Shown: in pieces, positions 22,459-31,753 of the stretch
Layout: every line of letters starts with the position of its first letter
Position numbering within the stretch: position 1 is the first letter of the stretch
NCBI GenBank assembly: GCA_963749675.1
Contig: CAVVNT010000012.1
Coordinates: 1-64,000, forward strand
DNA: 64,000 nt
Direction: 5' to 3'
From: Roseitranquillus sp963749675
Lineage (GTDB): Bacteria; Pseudomonadota; Alphaproteobacteria; Rhodobacterales; Rhodobacteraceae
Notes under the pieces: model-generated
What the model saw: the letters and a program-made list of their open reading frames with translations, nothing else
The model's database searches: none
What the model was told of the DNA's origin: nothing
Made by a program: the position numbers and the translations under genes

Positions 22459-22822
22459 TGCCTTGCCTCGTCGCGGCCCGTTCGATGCGAACCAATTCTG
22501 CTTGTGGGACCAGTACGGCAGTAATCCCGTATTGTGTCAACGCTCGGCGAAGTTCGGGAATTCGTGCCAATCAATTCGCAAAGCGGAAATTTCGGTTGTT
22601 ATAGGATAAGAGTGACAGCATCGCTGACACCCTTTCTGGCCTCGCGTGTCACCAAATCTCGCCCCGCGTCGTCGACTTTGTCACCAGATCGGCGAAGCCG
22701 TGGCGCGAGCGTCGCGTTCTTCGCCGCCGGCAGCAGAAAATCGCGAATCCGAAATTCGGTTTTTGCCGAAGGCATGGAATCCCGTTATTCATGCGGCAGA
22801 GCAGAAAAAGGCGAGGAAGCCG
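22459..22822. other. probable origin and par promoter region between rep and parA
   Basis: This gap is clearly richer in A+T than its surroundings. It holds two direct 12-bp repeats differing in one base, TGTCACCAAATC (22647-22658) and TGTCACCAGATC (22679-22690), spaced 32 bp start to start like iterons. It also holds an imperfect inverted repeat GTGACAGC/GCTGACAC (22612-22630) and a CCGAA-A-TTCGG palindrome followed by T5 near 22757. These fit Rep and ParA binding sites and the two divergent promoters. The exact origin is inferred from position. Confidence 0.5.
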
Positions 22823-24130
22823 ATGAGGGACCACACAGACCTTCAGGAGATGAACGCGCGCAGCGTCGCCCAGCAGAGCGCGGTCCGCAAGGCGACGTTC
22901 AGTCCGGGCGAGGTGAAGACTCTGCGCCCGTTCTCCATCTGGGAAATCTCGACGTTCATGTTCGGTGTCCCCGCCGACACGCTGCGCAAGAAGCTTGCCG
23001 ACGATCCCACCCTGCCCCAGGGCGAGACGCAGGAGGATGGGCGCCAGCGCTGGTTCACGCTCCAGGAGATCAACGAGCTGCGCCGCCGGGTCCGTTTCCG
23101 CGGCAAGTCGCTGCTGCCCAAGCGGCCGCCGGGCCGCGCGATGCGGGTCGCCGTCTCGAACTTCAAGGGCGGCGTCGGCAAGACGGTGGTGGCGCAGCAC
23201 TTGGCCAACGCCGCCGCGCTCGACGGCTACCGCGTCCTTTGCATCGACTTCGACCCGCAGGCGACGCTGACGCACTCGATGGGCATCGTCGAGGTCAGGG
23301 AGTGGGAGACCGTTTGGGGCATCATGTGCCGCGATCTCTGCCGCGAGGCGGACCGCATCACCGCTACGTTCGACGACCCCGACGACTGCCCCTACCCCTC
23401 TGCCGACGAGCTGCCGCAGGACGTGCAGTCGATCGGTGCTCAGCGCACGCAGGACTTCATCCAGCAGACCTGCTGGCCGACGATCGACATCATCCCGTCC
23501 TGCGCCAACGCCGCCTTCGTTGAATTTGCAAGCGCCCAGTACCGCAGCCTGCACAAGGCTTGGAGCTTCTTCGGCTGCGTCGCCCGCTACCTCGATGAGC
23601 TACCAGACGACCAATACGACCTCATCGTCTTCGATTGCCCGCCGGCCATCGGCTACCAGTCGCTGAACGCAGCCTTTGCCGCCGACATCCTCTACATCCC
23701 CAGCGGACCGGGCTACTGGGAGTACGATTCGACCACCTCTTATTTGGGGCAGCTCGGCGACGCGCTCGAGGACATCGCCGAGGGGTTCGAGGCGATCGCG
23801 GCGGAGGCCGGTATCTCGCTGCCCAAGCGCTTCCGTGACATCCGCGTGCTGATGACTCGGTTCGAGACCGCGAACCCGCTGCACCAGGCGATGATGGACG
23901 CGTTCCGCAACGTCTTCGGCGCCGACGTTTGCCAGAACGCGATCGAGATGACCCGCGCCGTCGAGCAGTCGGGCCGGTTCCAGATGTCGGTCTACGAGCA
24001 GGACTACCGTCAGATGACCCGCGAGACCTGGAAGCGTGCGCGGCAGAGCTTCGACCGGGCCTACGAGGAATTCCGCAACACGATGCTTAAGGCGTGGAGA
24101 GCGGACGGCGTGCGGGAGGCCGCGGAATGA
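22823..24130 (+). CDS. parA: plasmid partition ATPase ParA
   Basis: The start ATG 22823 has GAGGAAG just upstream; the open frame further upstream lies in the intergenic region. The protein is 435 aa. An N-terminal HTH-type region (residues about 35-95, with GVPADTLRKKLADD and RWFTLQEINELRR) precedes the deviant Walker A motif KGGVGKT at 115-121, then VLCIDFDPQATLTHSM and YDLIVFDCPPAIGYQSLNAA. The HTH makes it a type Ia ParA that should also repress its own operon. It forms nucleoid-bound ATP filaments or gradients that move ParB-parS complexes. The stop overlaps the parB ATG (ATGA). Confidence 0.92.
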   Translation: MRDHTDLQEMNARSVAQQSAVRKATFSPGEVKTLRPFSIWEISTFMFGVPADTLRKKLADDPTLPQGETQEDGRQRWFTLQEINELRRRVRFRGKSLLPKRPPGRAMRVAVSNFKGGVGKTVVAQHLANAAALDGYRVLCIDFDPQATLTHSMGIVEVREWETVWGIMCRDLCREADRITATFDDPDDCPYPSADELPQDVQSIGAQRTQDFIQQTCWPTIDIIPSCANAAFVEFASAQYRSLHKAWSFFGCVARYLDELPDDQYDLIVFDCPPAIGYQSLNAAFAADILYIPSGPGYWEYDSTTSYLGQLGDALEDIAEGFEAIAAEAGISLPKRFRDIRVLMTRFETANPLHQAMMDAFRNVFGADVCQNAIEMTRAVEQSGRFQMSVYEQDYRQMTRETWKRARQSFDRAYEEFRNTMLKAWRADGVREAAE

Positions 24131-25158
24131 GCCGCAAGAACAAGTTCGGGATCGATCCTGTCATCACCAGCGAGATGCGCCGCGCGCGCGAACGCGGCCC
24201 GATGGGCGTCGCGGCGCGCGAGGCGGCCGAGAGCCTGAGCGAGGCCACCGAGGCCAAGCTGGAGCAGCGCCGCCAGAACGCCGAGGACGCCCGCGAGTAC
24301 CGGGCGGCGCGCGAGGCGGGCAGGGTTCTCGTCAGCATCCCTGTAGACCGAATCCGCACCGACGCGCTGCCGCGCGATCGCATGGACCTCGAAGCGGCGG
24401 CGGTGTCGGACGAGATGGAGGAGCTCAAGGCCTCGATCCGGGCGCGTGGCCAGAAGGAGCCGATCGAGGTCTGGAACGATGGCGAGGCCTACCAGCTCAA
24501 GAAGGGCTGGCGCCGGCTGACGGCCCTGACGCAGCTTCTGGCCGAGACCGGGGACAAGGGCTTCTCGCACGTCATGGCGCGGGTCGCCGGCGCCGAGGGC
24601 CGGATCGACCGCTACGTGGACATGGTCGAGGAGAACGTGGTCCGCGAGGATCTGACCTTCGCCGAGATGGCGCAGGTGGCGCTGCAAGCAGGCGCGGACC
24701 CGGACGTCGAGGGCGATGCCGAGGCGATGATGGGCCGGCTCTACGCGTCGCTGCACAAAATGAAGCGCAGCTACATTCGCAGCTTCGTGGCGCTGCTGCA
24801 GGAGTTCGGCGACGTGCTGCCGGCGCCGCGGGCGATCGGTCGCGACCTCGGCGTCGAGGTGGCGCGGATGCTGAAGACGGGGCAGGGCGATCGCGACGCC
24901 GCGCGGGCCGCGCTGGCGGCGGCGCAAACGGCTGAGGATCAGCATGCGGCGCTGACGGCGTTCGTCGGCTCGGCGACGCAGGCAAGGCCCAAGCGCAAGG
25001 CGGCGCCGAACCGCAAGTTCGAGTTCCATGTGGGCGACGTGAAGGTCACGGCGCGCCAGCGCGAGTGCCGGATCGTCAGCCGCGTGGACTTCACCGAGGT
25101 GCCGCGGGACCGCCTGGAGCGCGCTGTGAAGGCCTTCAAGGACGCGCTGGACGGCTAG
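24127..25158 (+). CDS. parB: plasmid partition protein ParB
   Basis: The protein (343 aa) starts MSRKNKFGIDPVITSEMRRA. The ParB/Spo0J N-domain lies at residues about 65-175 (VSIPVDRIRTDALPRD, IRARGQKEPIEVWNDGEAYQ, LKKGWRRLTALTQLL), and ENVVREDLTFAEMAQVALQA is the expected box before the HTH. It is followed by a helical DNA-binding region and a C-terminal dimer part. It binds parS and is moved by ParA. Three parS-like repeats begin directly after the stop. Confidence 0.9.
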   Translation: MSRKNKFGIDPVITSEMRRARERGPMGVAAREAAESLSEATEAKLEQRRQNAEDAREYRAAREAGRVLVSIPVDRIRTDALPRDRMDLEAAAVSDEMEELKASIRARGQKEPIEVWNDGEAYQLKKGWRRLTALTQLLAETGDKGFSHVMARVAGAEGRIDRYVDMVEENVVREDLTFAEMAQVALQAGADPDVEGDAEAMMGRLYASLHKMKRSYIRSFVALLQEFGDVLPAPRAIGRDLGVEVARMLKTGQGDRDAARAALAAAQTAEDQHAALTAFVGSATQARPKRKAAPNRKFEFHVGDVKVTARQRECRIVSRVDFTEVPRDRLERAVKAFKDALDG

Positions 25159-25242
25159 GTAGTCGGCCGGTTACGCCCCCGCCGCCGGTGGGTAATCGGC
25201 CGGTTACCTCCCTTCCCGCGGGAGGGGTAATCGGCCGGTTAC
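25159..25242. repeat. three palindromic 16-bp repeats, probable parS centromere
   Basis: GTAGTCGGCCGGTTAC (25159-25174), GTAATCGGCCGGTTAC (25192-25207) and the same again (25227-25242) lie 33 and 35 bp apart, one per three helical turns. Each is nearly self-complementary around CGGCCG. Position directly behind parB, spacing and symmetry fit ParB binding sites. Confidence 0.75.
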
Positions 25243-25417
25243 CGCCACCTAAGTATTTGATATCGAAAAGCGTTCTGACGTTTTGATCCGCATAGGCGAC
25301 ATAGGCGACGCTCGATCATGCTCTCGCATCGGTTTTCGCGGACATCGCCAGCCCCAGCGACATGCGCGGCCTCGCCCGAAGGTTGTTGTGCGAGGGTGGA
25401 CACGAGCACCGGACTAT

Positions 25418-25432
25418 GTTCTCTCTTCGTTC
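25418..25432 (+). promoter_or_regulatory. LexA (SOS) box, GTTC-N7-GTTC
   Basis: GTTCTCTCTTCGTTC is an exact match to the direct-repeat LexA box of Alphaproteobacteria (GTTC, seven bases, GTTC). It ends 24 bp before the ATG of the helicase gene, where it could block the promoter until DNA damage removes LexA. Confidence 0.7.
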
Positions 25433-25456
25433 CGTAGGGTCGAATGCTGGGATCGC

Positions 25457-27496
25457 ATGGACGCGGCGTACCTCGACGGGCTGAACGACGACCAGCGGGC
25501 GGCGGCGGTGCACGGTTCCGGAACCGCAGGTCTGCCGCCGCCGCTGCTCGTCATCGCGGGGGCGGGATCGGGCAAGACCAGCACGCTCGCGCACCGGGTC
25601 GCGCACCTGCTGGTCAACGGAGCCGACCCGCGGCGCATCCTGCTCATGACCTTTTCTCGGCGGGCTGCGACGGAGCTGACGCGCCGGGTCGAGCGGATCA
25701 CCCACCATGCGGCCGGCCCCGGCTACGCCGCCGAGGCGCTGGCATGGGCGGGCACGTTCCACGCCATCGGCGCCCGGATCCTGCGCGAGCATGCGTCGGC
25801 CATCAACCTCGCGCCCGACTTCAGCATCCACGACCGAGAGGACAGCGCGGACCTCATGGCGCTCTGCCGCCACGAGCTGGGGATGTCGCGAACCGAGAGC
25901 AGGTTTCCGGCGAAGGGCACGTGCCTCGCCATCTACTCGCGCGCCGTCAACGCGGAGGAGCCGCTGGCCGAGGTCCTCGCCCGGCATTTCCCGTGGTGCG
26001 CGGCGTGGGAGGGCGAGCTGAGGCGTCTCTTTGGCGCCTACGTGGCGGCCAAGCAGGCGCAGAGCGTGCTGGACTACGACGATCTGCTGCAGGCCTGGGC
26101 GCAGGTGATGGAGGATCCGGGCTTTGCCGAGCATGTCGGGGGCACCTGGGACCACGTGCTGGTCGACGAGTACCAGGACACCAATCGGCTGCAGGCGCGC
26201 ATCCTGCTGGCGCTGAAGCCGGATGGGCGGGGCCTGACGGTGGTGGGCGACGACGCGCAGTCGATCTACGCCTTCCGCGCGGCCTCGGTGCGCAACATCC
26301 TCGACTTTCCCGAGACGTTCTCGCCACGGGCGGAGGTCCTCACGCTCGAGCGCAACTACCGCTCGACGAAGCCGATCCTCGATGCTGCGAACGCGGTGAT
26401 CGGACTGGCCGCGGAACGCTACGCCAAGACGCTCTGGAGCGACCGCGCCTCGTCCGAGAAGCCGCGCCTCGTCACCGTCGCGACCGATTCCGACCAGGCG
26501 CGCTACGTGGTCGACAGCGTGCTGGAGGCGCGGGAGGAGGGGACGCGGCTCAAGGACCAGGCGGTGCTCTTTCGCACCTCGAGCCATTCCGGTCAGCTGG
26601 AGGTGGAGCTCACCCGCCGCAACGTGCCGTTCGTCAAGTTCGGCGGGCTGAAGTTCCTCGACTCGGCCCACGTCAAGGACCTGCTCGCGCTGATGCGCCT
26701 TGCGCAGAACCCGCGCGACCGGGTGGCGGGGTTCCGGGTGCTGCAGCTCATTCCCGGCGTCGGGCCGGTGTTGGCGGGGCGGGTGCTGGATGCGCTCGAC
26801 CTCGCGCCCGATCCCCTGGCGGCGCTGTCGGCGGTGGAGCCGCCGCCGAGGGCCGCTGCCGACTGGCCAGGCCTGGCCGCGGTGCTGACGTCGCGCTCCG
26901 GCTGGCCGGGCGCGATGGGGCACGCGCGAGCCTGGTACGAGCCGCATCTGGAGCGCCTGCACGAGGATGCCGAGACCCGGCGCGGCGACCTCCTGCAGCT
27001 GGAGCAGATCGCCGCGGGCTATCCGAGCCGCGAGCGCTTCCTTACCGAGCTGACGCTCGACCCGCCCGACGCCACCAGCGGGCAGGCGGGTGTGCCCCTC
27101 AAGGACGACGACTACCTGATCCTGTCGACGATCCACTCGGCGAAGGGGCAGGAATGGCGCAAGGTCCACGTCCTCAACTGCGTCGACGGATGCATCCCGT
27201 CCGACCTCGGCACCGGGACCCGCGACGAGATCGAGGAGGAGCGGCGGCTGCTCTACGTCGCGATGACTCGCGCCAAGGACAGCCTGACGCTGGGGGTGCC
27301 GCTGCGCTTCTACGTCACGCAGCAGCGCCGCAACGGCGACCGCCATCTCTACGCCACCCGCACCCGCTTCATCCCCAGGGAAATCCTGGAGCACTTCGAG
27401 AAGGTGCACTGGGCTCCGGCGCTGCCGCAGGCGGCTCCCGCGCCTGTGCCGGGGAGCATCGATGTCTCCGCGAGGCTGCGGGCGATGTGGGACTGA
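25457..27496 (+). CDS. UvrD/Rep-type superfamily 1 DNA helicase
   Basis: ATG 25457 gives a 679-aa protein that begins MDAAYLDGLNDDQRAAAVHG (Q motif). Motif I is VIAGAGSGKTSTLAHRVAHL, Ia ILLMTFSRRAATELTRR, II HVLVDEYQDTNRLQARILLA, III GDDAQSIYAFRAASVRNI, IV LERNYRSTKPILDAANAV, V LSTIHSAKGQEWRKVHVLNC and VI EERRLLYVAMTRAKDSL. All are intact. It is an ATP-dependent 3'-5' helicase. The LexA box ahead of it suggests damage induction. It sits directly behind the parS region, as DNA-repair cargo of the plasmid backbone. Confidence 0.9.
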   Translation: MDAAYLDGLNDDQRAAAVHGSGTAGLPPPLLVIAGAGSGKTSTLAHRVAHLLVNGADPRRILLMTFSRRAATELTRRVERITHHAAGPGYAAEALAWAGTFHAIGARILREHASAINLAPDFSIHDREDSADLMALCRHELGMSRTESRFPAKGTCLAIYSRAVNAEEPLAEVLARHFPWCAAWEGELRRLFGAYVAAKQAQSVLDYDDLLQAWAQVMEDPGFAEHVGGTWDHVLVDEYQDTNRLQARILLALKPDGRGLTVVGDDAQSIYAFRAASVRNILDFPETFSPRAEVLTLERNYRSTKPILDAANAVIGLAAERYAKTLWSDRASSEKPRLVTVATDSDQARYVVDSVLEAREEGTRLKDQAVLFRTSSHSGQLEVELTRRNVPFVKFGGLKFLDSAHVKDLLALMRLAQNPRDRVAGFRVLQLIPGVGPVLAGRVLDALDLAPDPLAALSAVEPPPRAAADWPGLAAVLTSRSGWPGAMGHARAWYEPHLERLHEDAETRRGDLLQLEQIAAGYPSRERFLTELTLDPPDATSGQAGVPLKDDDYLILSTIHSAKGQEWRKVHVLNCVDGCIPSDLGTGTRDEIEEERRLLYVAMTRAKDSLTLGVPLRFYVTQQRRNGDRHLYATRTRFIPREILEHFEKVHWAPALPQAAPAPVPGSIDVSARLRAMWD

Positions 27497-27594
27497 GAGG
27501 CGGCATGCGGCGGGTATCGGCGCAGCGAGAGAGGTCGAGGAACGTCCGATGATGCCGCCCGCTGACCGCGGTCAACAGGACGGATCAGTCAACA

Positions 27595-27918
27595 TGAGTC
27601 TCAAGCGCATACTCGTAGGAGGAGCGTGCGGCGAAGCAGTTCAGCGACGACGCGGCGCTGCTCCTGATCCGGGCGATGATCACGGCCGCCTATTCCGACG
27701 CCGAGGACCGGCGGACGATGGAGCGCGAGATCGCCAACCCCAAGCCGCTCGACGAGCTGCTGGCTCAGGTGCACGACGAGGAGACGGCGCAGGAATTCTA
27801 CCTGGCCTCGCGCGCGGCCATCGACCGAGAGACCGAGCAGAACCGGACCTACCTGCGCACCCTTCGCGAGCGTCTGAACCTGTCGGAGGAGGCCGAGGTC
27901 GAGGAACTTGCGTCCTGA
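27595..27918 (+). pseudogene. DUF533 (TerB-like) protein, N-terminal part lost
   Basis: The 3' part (IRAMITAAYSDAEDRRTMER, EETAQEFYLASRAAIDRETE, QNRTYLRTLRERLN) matches the TerB-like C-terminal domain of DUF533 proteins such as YebE. In another frame at 27595 lies MSLKRILV, a likely original N-terminus, followed almost at once by ERAAKQFSDDAALLL. So about 100 residues, including the usual Gly-rich hydrophobic region, are deleted and the frame is shifted. Confidence 0.55.
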
Positions 27919-28155
27919 CGCGCTGCCGTCGCAGCGCGGGGCTGTGCGTTGGGGTTTCCGAGGAGCTCGCAGCCGCCGCCGCTGGCCCCGATTGAAGAGG
28001 GCGCAGAGTGCCGCGGCCGGAGAGGGCGGCAGTGCCGATCGAAGGGCAGGCAGTGGAGTCCAGCCGCATCGCTGCACGGTTGCCGTCCGTCCTGCAGATT
28101 GAAGTCCGTCAGAACGTGGCATATACAAGTGGCATACGCCAAGAGGGCCGCGCCC

Positions 28156-28395
28156 ATGACCCACAACTCCAGGGAAGTCCGCCTCTTCCGGAACAATAGA
28201 AATCAGGCCGTCCGCATCCCTGTCGAGTTCGAGCTTCCTGGCGATCGGGCGCTCATCCATCGCGAAGGCGATCGCCTGGTCATCGAGCCGGTCCGCAAGG
28301 CCGGGCTTCTGGGCCTTCTCGCGAGCTGGGGCCCGATCGAGGAGACGCTACCGGAGATCGAGGATCCGGAAGTTCAGCCGGAAGACGTTGTTTGA
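28156..28395 (+). CDS. vapB: VapB-type antitoxin (AbrB/MazE fold)
   Basis: This 79-aa protein starts MTHNSREVRLFRNNRNQAVR. The swapped-hairpin DNA-binding motif is RNQAVRIPVEFELPGDRALI, then HREGDRLVIEPVRK, and the acidic tail that should bind the toxin follows (PEIEDPEVQPEDVV). Its stop overlaps the toxin start by two bases (TTGA). It should neutralise the toxin and repress the pair. Confidence 0.85.
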   Translation: MTHNSREVRLFRNNRNQAVRIPVEFELPGDRALIHREGDRLVIEPVRKAGLLGLLASWGPIEETLPEIEDPEVQPEDVV

Positions 28396-28799
28396 CGTCC
28401 TACCTTCTCGACACAAACATCCTCAGCGACCTCGTCCGGAACCCATCCGGGCAGGTCATGCGTCGCATCGAGGCGGTTGGCGAGGACGCGGTCTTCACCA
28501 GCATCATAGTCGCCGCCGAGCTCCGCTACGGCGCCACGAAGAAAGGCTCACCCGCGCTGACGGTCCGGATCGAGGCGCTTCTGTCAGAGCTGCGCGTCCT
28601 TGCCCTGGATGCGCCGACCGACAGGCGCTACGGCAGCGTCAGGGCAGATCTCGAAGCGAAGGGGCTGACCATCGGCCACAATGATCTGCTGATCGCGGCA
28701 CACGGCCTGGCTCTCGGCGCGACGGTCGTCACGGCCAACGTCAGGGAATTCCAGCGGGTCGATGGCCTAGCGGTGGAGAACTGGCTCAGCGACGCGTAG
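28392..28799 (+). CDS. vapC: VapC-type PIN-domain ribonuclease toxin
   Basis: The start is TTG 28392, forced by overlap with the antitoxin. This PIN domain has 135 aa with the metal ligands Asp7 (YLLDTNILSDL), Glu43 (AAELRYG) and Asp98 (IGHNDLLIAAH); the fourth position is Asn116 (VTANVREF). VapC toxins cut tRNA or rRNA when freed from VapB. Such a pair is a typical stabiliser of plasmid segments. Confidence 0.87.
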   Translation: MTSYLLDTNILSDLVRNPSGQVMRRIEAVGEDAVFTSIIVAAELRYGATKKGSPALTVRIEALLSELRVLALDAPTDRRYGSVRADLEAKGLTIGHNDLLIAAHGLALGATVVTANVREFQRVDGLAVENWLSDA

Positions 28800-28975
28800 C
28801 GGTCGTCGAGAGCCGCTGGTTGAGGAGAGTGCGTGGCGCGTCCAGGCGTCGCTGCCTCCGATTTCGTCGCGCCCGGGCGCGGGTGCGCCGGACAGGGGCA
28901 ATGTTCTTGCGGCCGCGCCGCGCTGTCGCACATGCTCGGGCTGAGACGTTCCCCTGAGCGAGGTGCCGGCGCGCG

Positions 28976-29652
28976 ATGCCGCTTCTGGAGCTTCACGACA
29001 TCTCCAAGACCTTCGGCGCCATCGAGGCGCTGGCCGGGGTCAGCCTGAGCGTCGAGGCGGGCGAGGTCGTGGCGCTCCTCGGCGACAACGTCCCCGGCAA
29101 GTCGACGCTGGTCAAGATCATCTCGGGCGAGATCGTTCCGAGCCGTGGTCGCATCGCCCTCGATGACGAGGAGCGGCACTTCGCGTCGCCCGCCGAGGCC
29201 AAGGCGGCGGGGATCGAGACCGTCTGCCAGGACCTGTCGCTGTGCACCAACCTCGACGTCGTGGCGAACTTCTTCATGGGGCGCGAGCTGACGCGGCGGG
29301 TGCTGGGCATCCCGATCACCCGTCGGGCGGGCAGCGGCAGGCGGTCGAGCTCAACCGCTTCGTCCATTGGGGCGGCAGGCCGTTCGCGGCGCTCGGGGTG
29401 GAGCAGACGCGGCGCGGGCTCGAGACCGTCGACCGGGTGCGCCAGCGCGGCATCGGCGTGATCCTGATCACCCACGTCATGGCGCAGGCCTTTGCCGTCG
29501 CGGACCGCATCGTGGTGATGCGCCACGGCCGGGTCGAGGGCGACTTCCGAACCGAGGATACCAGCCCCGACGAGATCGTCGCCTGCATCACGGGCGACAT
29601 CGTGCGCGTCGGCGGCGGAGAATTCGTCGGAGAGAGGGGAGCTCGAACATGA
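28976..29652 (+). pseudogene. sugar ABC transporter ATPase, broken
   Basis: The start MPLLELHDISKTFGAIEALA is that of single-domain sugar-importer ATPases (FrcA type). Walker A reads GDNVPGKSTLVK, where Gly-Ala is usual in place of Val-Pro. The signature survives in another frame (SGGQRQAVELNRFVHWGG). Between HWGG and PFAALGVEQTRRGLETVDRV the Walker B strand is missing, and about 60 residues before the signature are lost too. The end (VILITHVMAQAFAVADRIVV) is normal. Two deletions, a frameshift and the altered Walker A make it non-functional. Confidence 0.75.
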
Positions 29653-29734
29653 GACTGCTTAAGGAAGGTCTGAAGAACCACGGTATCGGGCCGTGATCTG
29701 GTAGTCTGGCGGCGAACTCGATGGAGCGCCGCTG

Positions 29735-30688
29735 ATGAAGCAGACCACCTTCGCCTCGCTGGCCTACGCCACCAAGAAGAAGCGGACCCGCCGCGAGAAG
29801 TTTCTCTCCGAGATGAACGCCGTGGTGCCGTGGGCGCGGCTGACCGCGCTGATCGAGCCGCACTATCCGAAGGCGGGACCGAAGGGCGGGCGGCCACCGA
29901 TGCCGCTGGAGGTGATGCTCCGGCTTTACTGCCTCCAGCAATGGTATGCGCTGTCGGACCCGGCGGCCGAAGAGGCGCTCTACGACAGCGACGCGATGCG
30001 CCGGTTTGCTGGCCTGGAGCTGGGCGACGACGCGATCCCGGACGAGACCAAGATCCTCAACTTCCGCCACCTTCTGGAGCGGCACGAGCTGACCCGCGCG
30101 ATCTTCGAGGCGGTGAACGCCTACTTGCGCGAGCGGGGCATCCTGCTGCGCGAAGGCACGCTGGTTGATGCGACGCTGATCGACGCGCCGAGCTCGACGA
30201 AGAACAAGCAGAGGGCGCGGGACCCGGAGATGAGCAGCACGAAGAAGGGCAACACATGGTACTTCGGGATGAAGGCGCATGTCGGCGTCGATCTCGACAG
30301 CGGCGTGGTGCACACGCTCGAAGCCAGCACCGCCAAGGTGCACGACAGCCAGAAGTTCGACGATCTACTGCATGGCGACGAGCAGGCGGTGTTCGGCGAC
30401 AAGGGCTATGTGAGTGGCGAGCGGGAGGCGGCATTCCGCGCCCAAAGCAAGGTCTGGGGCGTGATGCGCAAGGCACCCAAGGGCGGCAAGCTGCACCCCA
30501 TCGACGAGCGCACCAACCGGATCATCGCCCGCCTGAGGGCCAGGGTCGAGCATCCCTTCCGGGTGATAAAATGCCAGTTCGGGCATCGAAAGACCCGCTA
30601 CCGCGGCCTCGCGAAGAACCAGGCGCAGCTGTTCTCGCTGTTCGGGCTCGGAAACCTGTTCCTGGTCCGACGGCGGCTGATGGCCTGA
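29735..30688 (+). CDS. IS5-family transposase, inserted in the ABC operon
   Basis: An intact DDE transposase of 317 aa (MKQTTFASLAYATKKKRTRR) with catalytic blocks LVDATLIDAPSSTKNK, AVFGDKGYVSGEREAAF and ARVEHPFRVIKCQFGHRKTR. It lies between the ATPase stop (29652) and the binding-protein body. A short ATG frame at 29649 (MRLL) could be the cut signal-peptide start of the binding protein. A possible left end is GGAAGGTCTGAAGAAC near 29664 and a possible right end lies near 30730, but the repeats match poorly, so I do not fix the ends. Confidence 0.85.
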   Translation: MKQTTFASLAYATKKKRTRREKFLSEMNAVVPWARLTALIEPHYPKAGPKGGRPPMPLEVMLRLYCLQQWYALSDPAAEEALYDSDAMRRFAGLELGDDAIPDETKILNFRHLLERHELTRAIFEAVNAYLRERGILLREGTLVDATLIDAPSSTKNKQRARDPEMSSTKKGNTWYFGMKAHVGVDLDSGVVHTLEASTAKVHDSQKFDDLLHGDEQAVFGDKGYVSGEREAAFRAQSKVWGVMRKAPKGGKLHPIDERTNRIIARLRARVEHPFRVIKCQFGHRKTRYRGLAKNQAQLFSLFGLGNLFLVRRRLMA

Positions 30689-30744
30689 GGCGGAATCCGC
30701 CTCGAACCACCGAACTCATCTGAGGCCCGCCGTAGCGGCTGCCC

Positions 30745-31740
30745 GGTATCGCCGCAGGGGGTGCGGCGGCGCAGGACAAGGGAACGGTCTACTACCTCGT
30801 CCCGACGCTGCTTGACGAGTTCCAGACCGGCTCGGTCGACGCGATCACGAAGTTCATGGGCGATGTCGGCTACGCGGTCCGCTCGCTCGACGCGCAGAAC
30901 CGCAGCGACCTGCAGCTCAACCAGGTCGACGACGTGCTGAACCTCGACCCCGCGGCGGTGGTGCTGGCGGCGGTCGACTTCGACGCGATCACGCCGGGCA
31001 TCGAGAAGCTGCGCGAGGCCGGGATCCGGGTGATGATCTTCGACCGGCAGATCACCTCGACCCCGTCGGGCCTGACCTCGGTCGCGGGCACCGTCGAGAT
31101 CGGCCATATCGCCGGCGAGGAGGCGGTGCGCCTGCTGACCGAAAAGAACGGCGCGGCGGAGGGCAAGGTGCTGCAGATCCTGGGCGATCCGGGCGACCCC
31201 TACACGCTGGAGATCGAGCAGGGCTTCGAGGAGATCATGGCCGAGCATCCCGACATCGAGCTCATCACCCAGGCGGCGCTGCAGTGGGAGGCGTCGAACG
31301 CGGGCTCCATCGCCCAGGACCGGATGCTGACCGACCCGGACATCGACCTGATCTTCAACCACGCAGCGCACCTCTCTGTCGCCGTCGCGGCGGTGCTCGA
31401 GGCGCAGGGCAAGGAGCCGGGCGAGATCATGATGATGTCGTCGAACGGCGCGCCGGTGGGCCTCGACATGATCCGCGACGGCTGGCTGCAGGTCGAGGTC
31501 GAGCAGCCGATGTACGCGCAGGCCGCGGCGCTCGCCATGTTCGCCGACAAGATCGTCGCCGGCGAGGAGCTGGAGCCGGGGCCCTACACCATCACCGGCC
31601 TCGACTCCGAGCTGACGGTCGAGGAATGGGGTCCGAACATCAAGATCCCCGGCGCCGCGATCACGCCCGAGAACGTCGACGACCCGCGGTTCTGGGGCAA
31701 CCTGCAGCCCCCGACCGAGCCGGTGGAGCCGGTGGAGTGA
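30745..31740 (+). pseudogene. sugar ABC transporter periplasmic binding protein, signal peptide cut by the IS
   Basis: The body is whole: GIAAGGAAAQDKGTVYYLVP (end of a signal peptide), LVPTLLDEFQTGSVDAITKF, VLAAVDFDAITPGIEKLREA, DPDIDLIFNHAAHLSVAVAA and a Pro/Glu tail. This is the type-I periplasmic fold of ribose/fructose/xylose binding proteins (about 330 aa). No start codon with ribosome-binding site exists in frame near the signal peptide; TAG at 30733 precedes it. The IS5 element apparently landed within the signal sequence, so export and possibly expression are lost. Confidence 0.8.
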
Positions 31741-31753
31741 GGCCAGGCACCGC

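Noticed and set aside
22646..22822. 59-residue N-terminal extension of ParA
   Set aside because: It covers the repeat-bearing intergenic region, has no ribosome-binding site, and the downstream ATG 22823 has a good one.
25159..25242. Repeat-spacer pattern like a tiny CRISPR array
   Set aside because: The repeats are only 16 bp, palindromic, with 17-18-bp spacers and sit behind parB; no cas genes. parS is the simpler reading.
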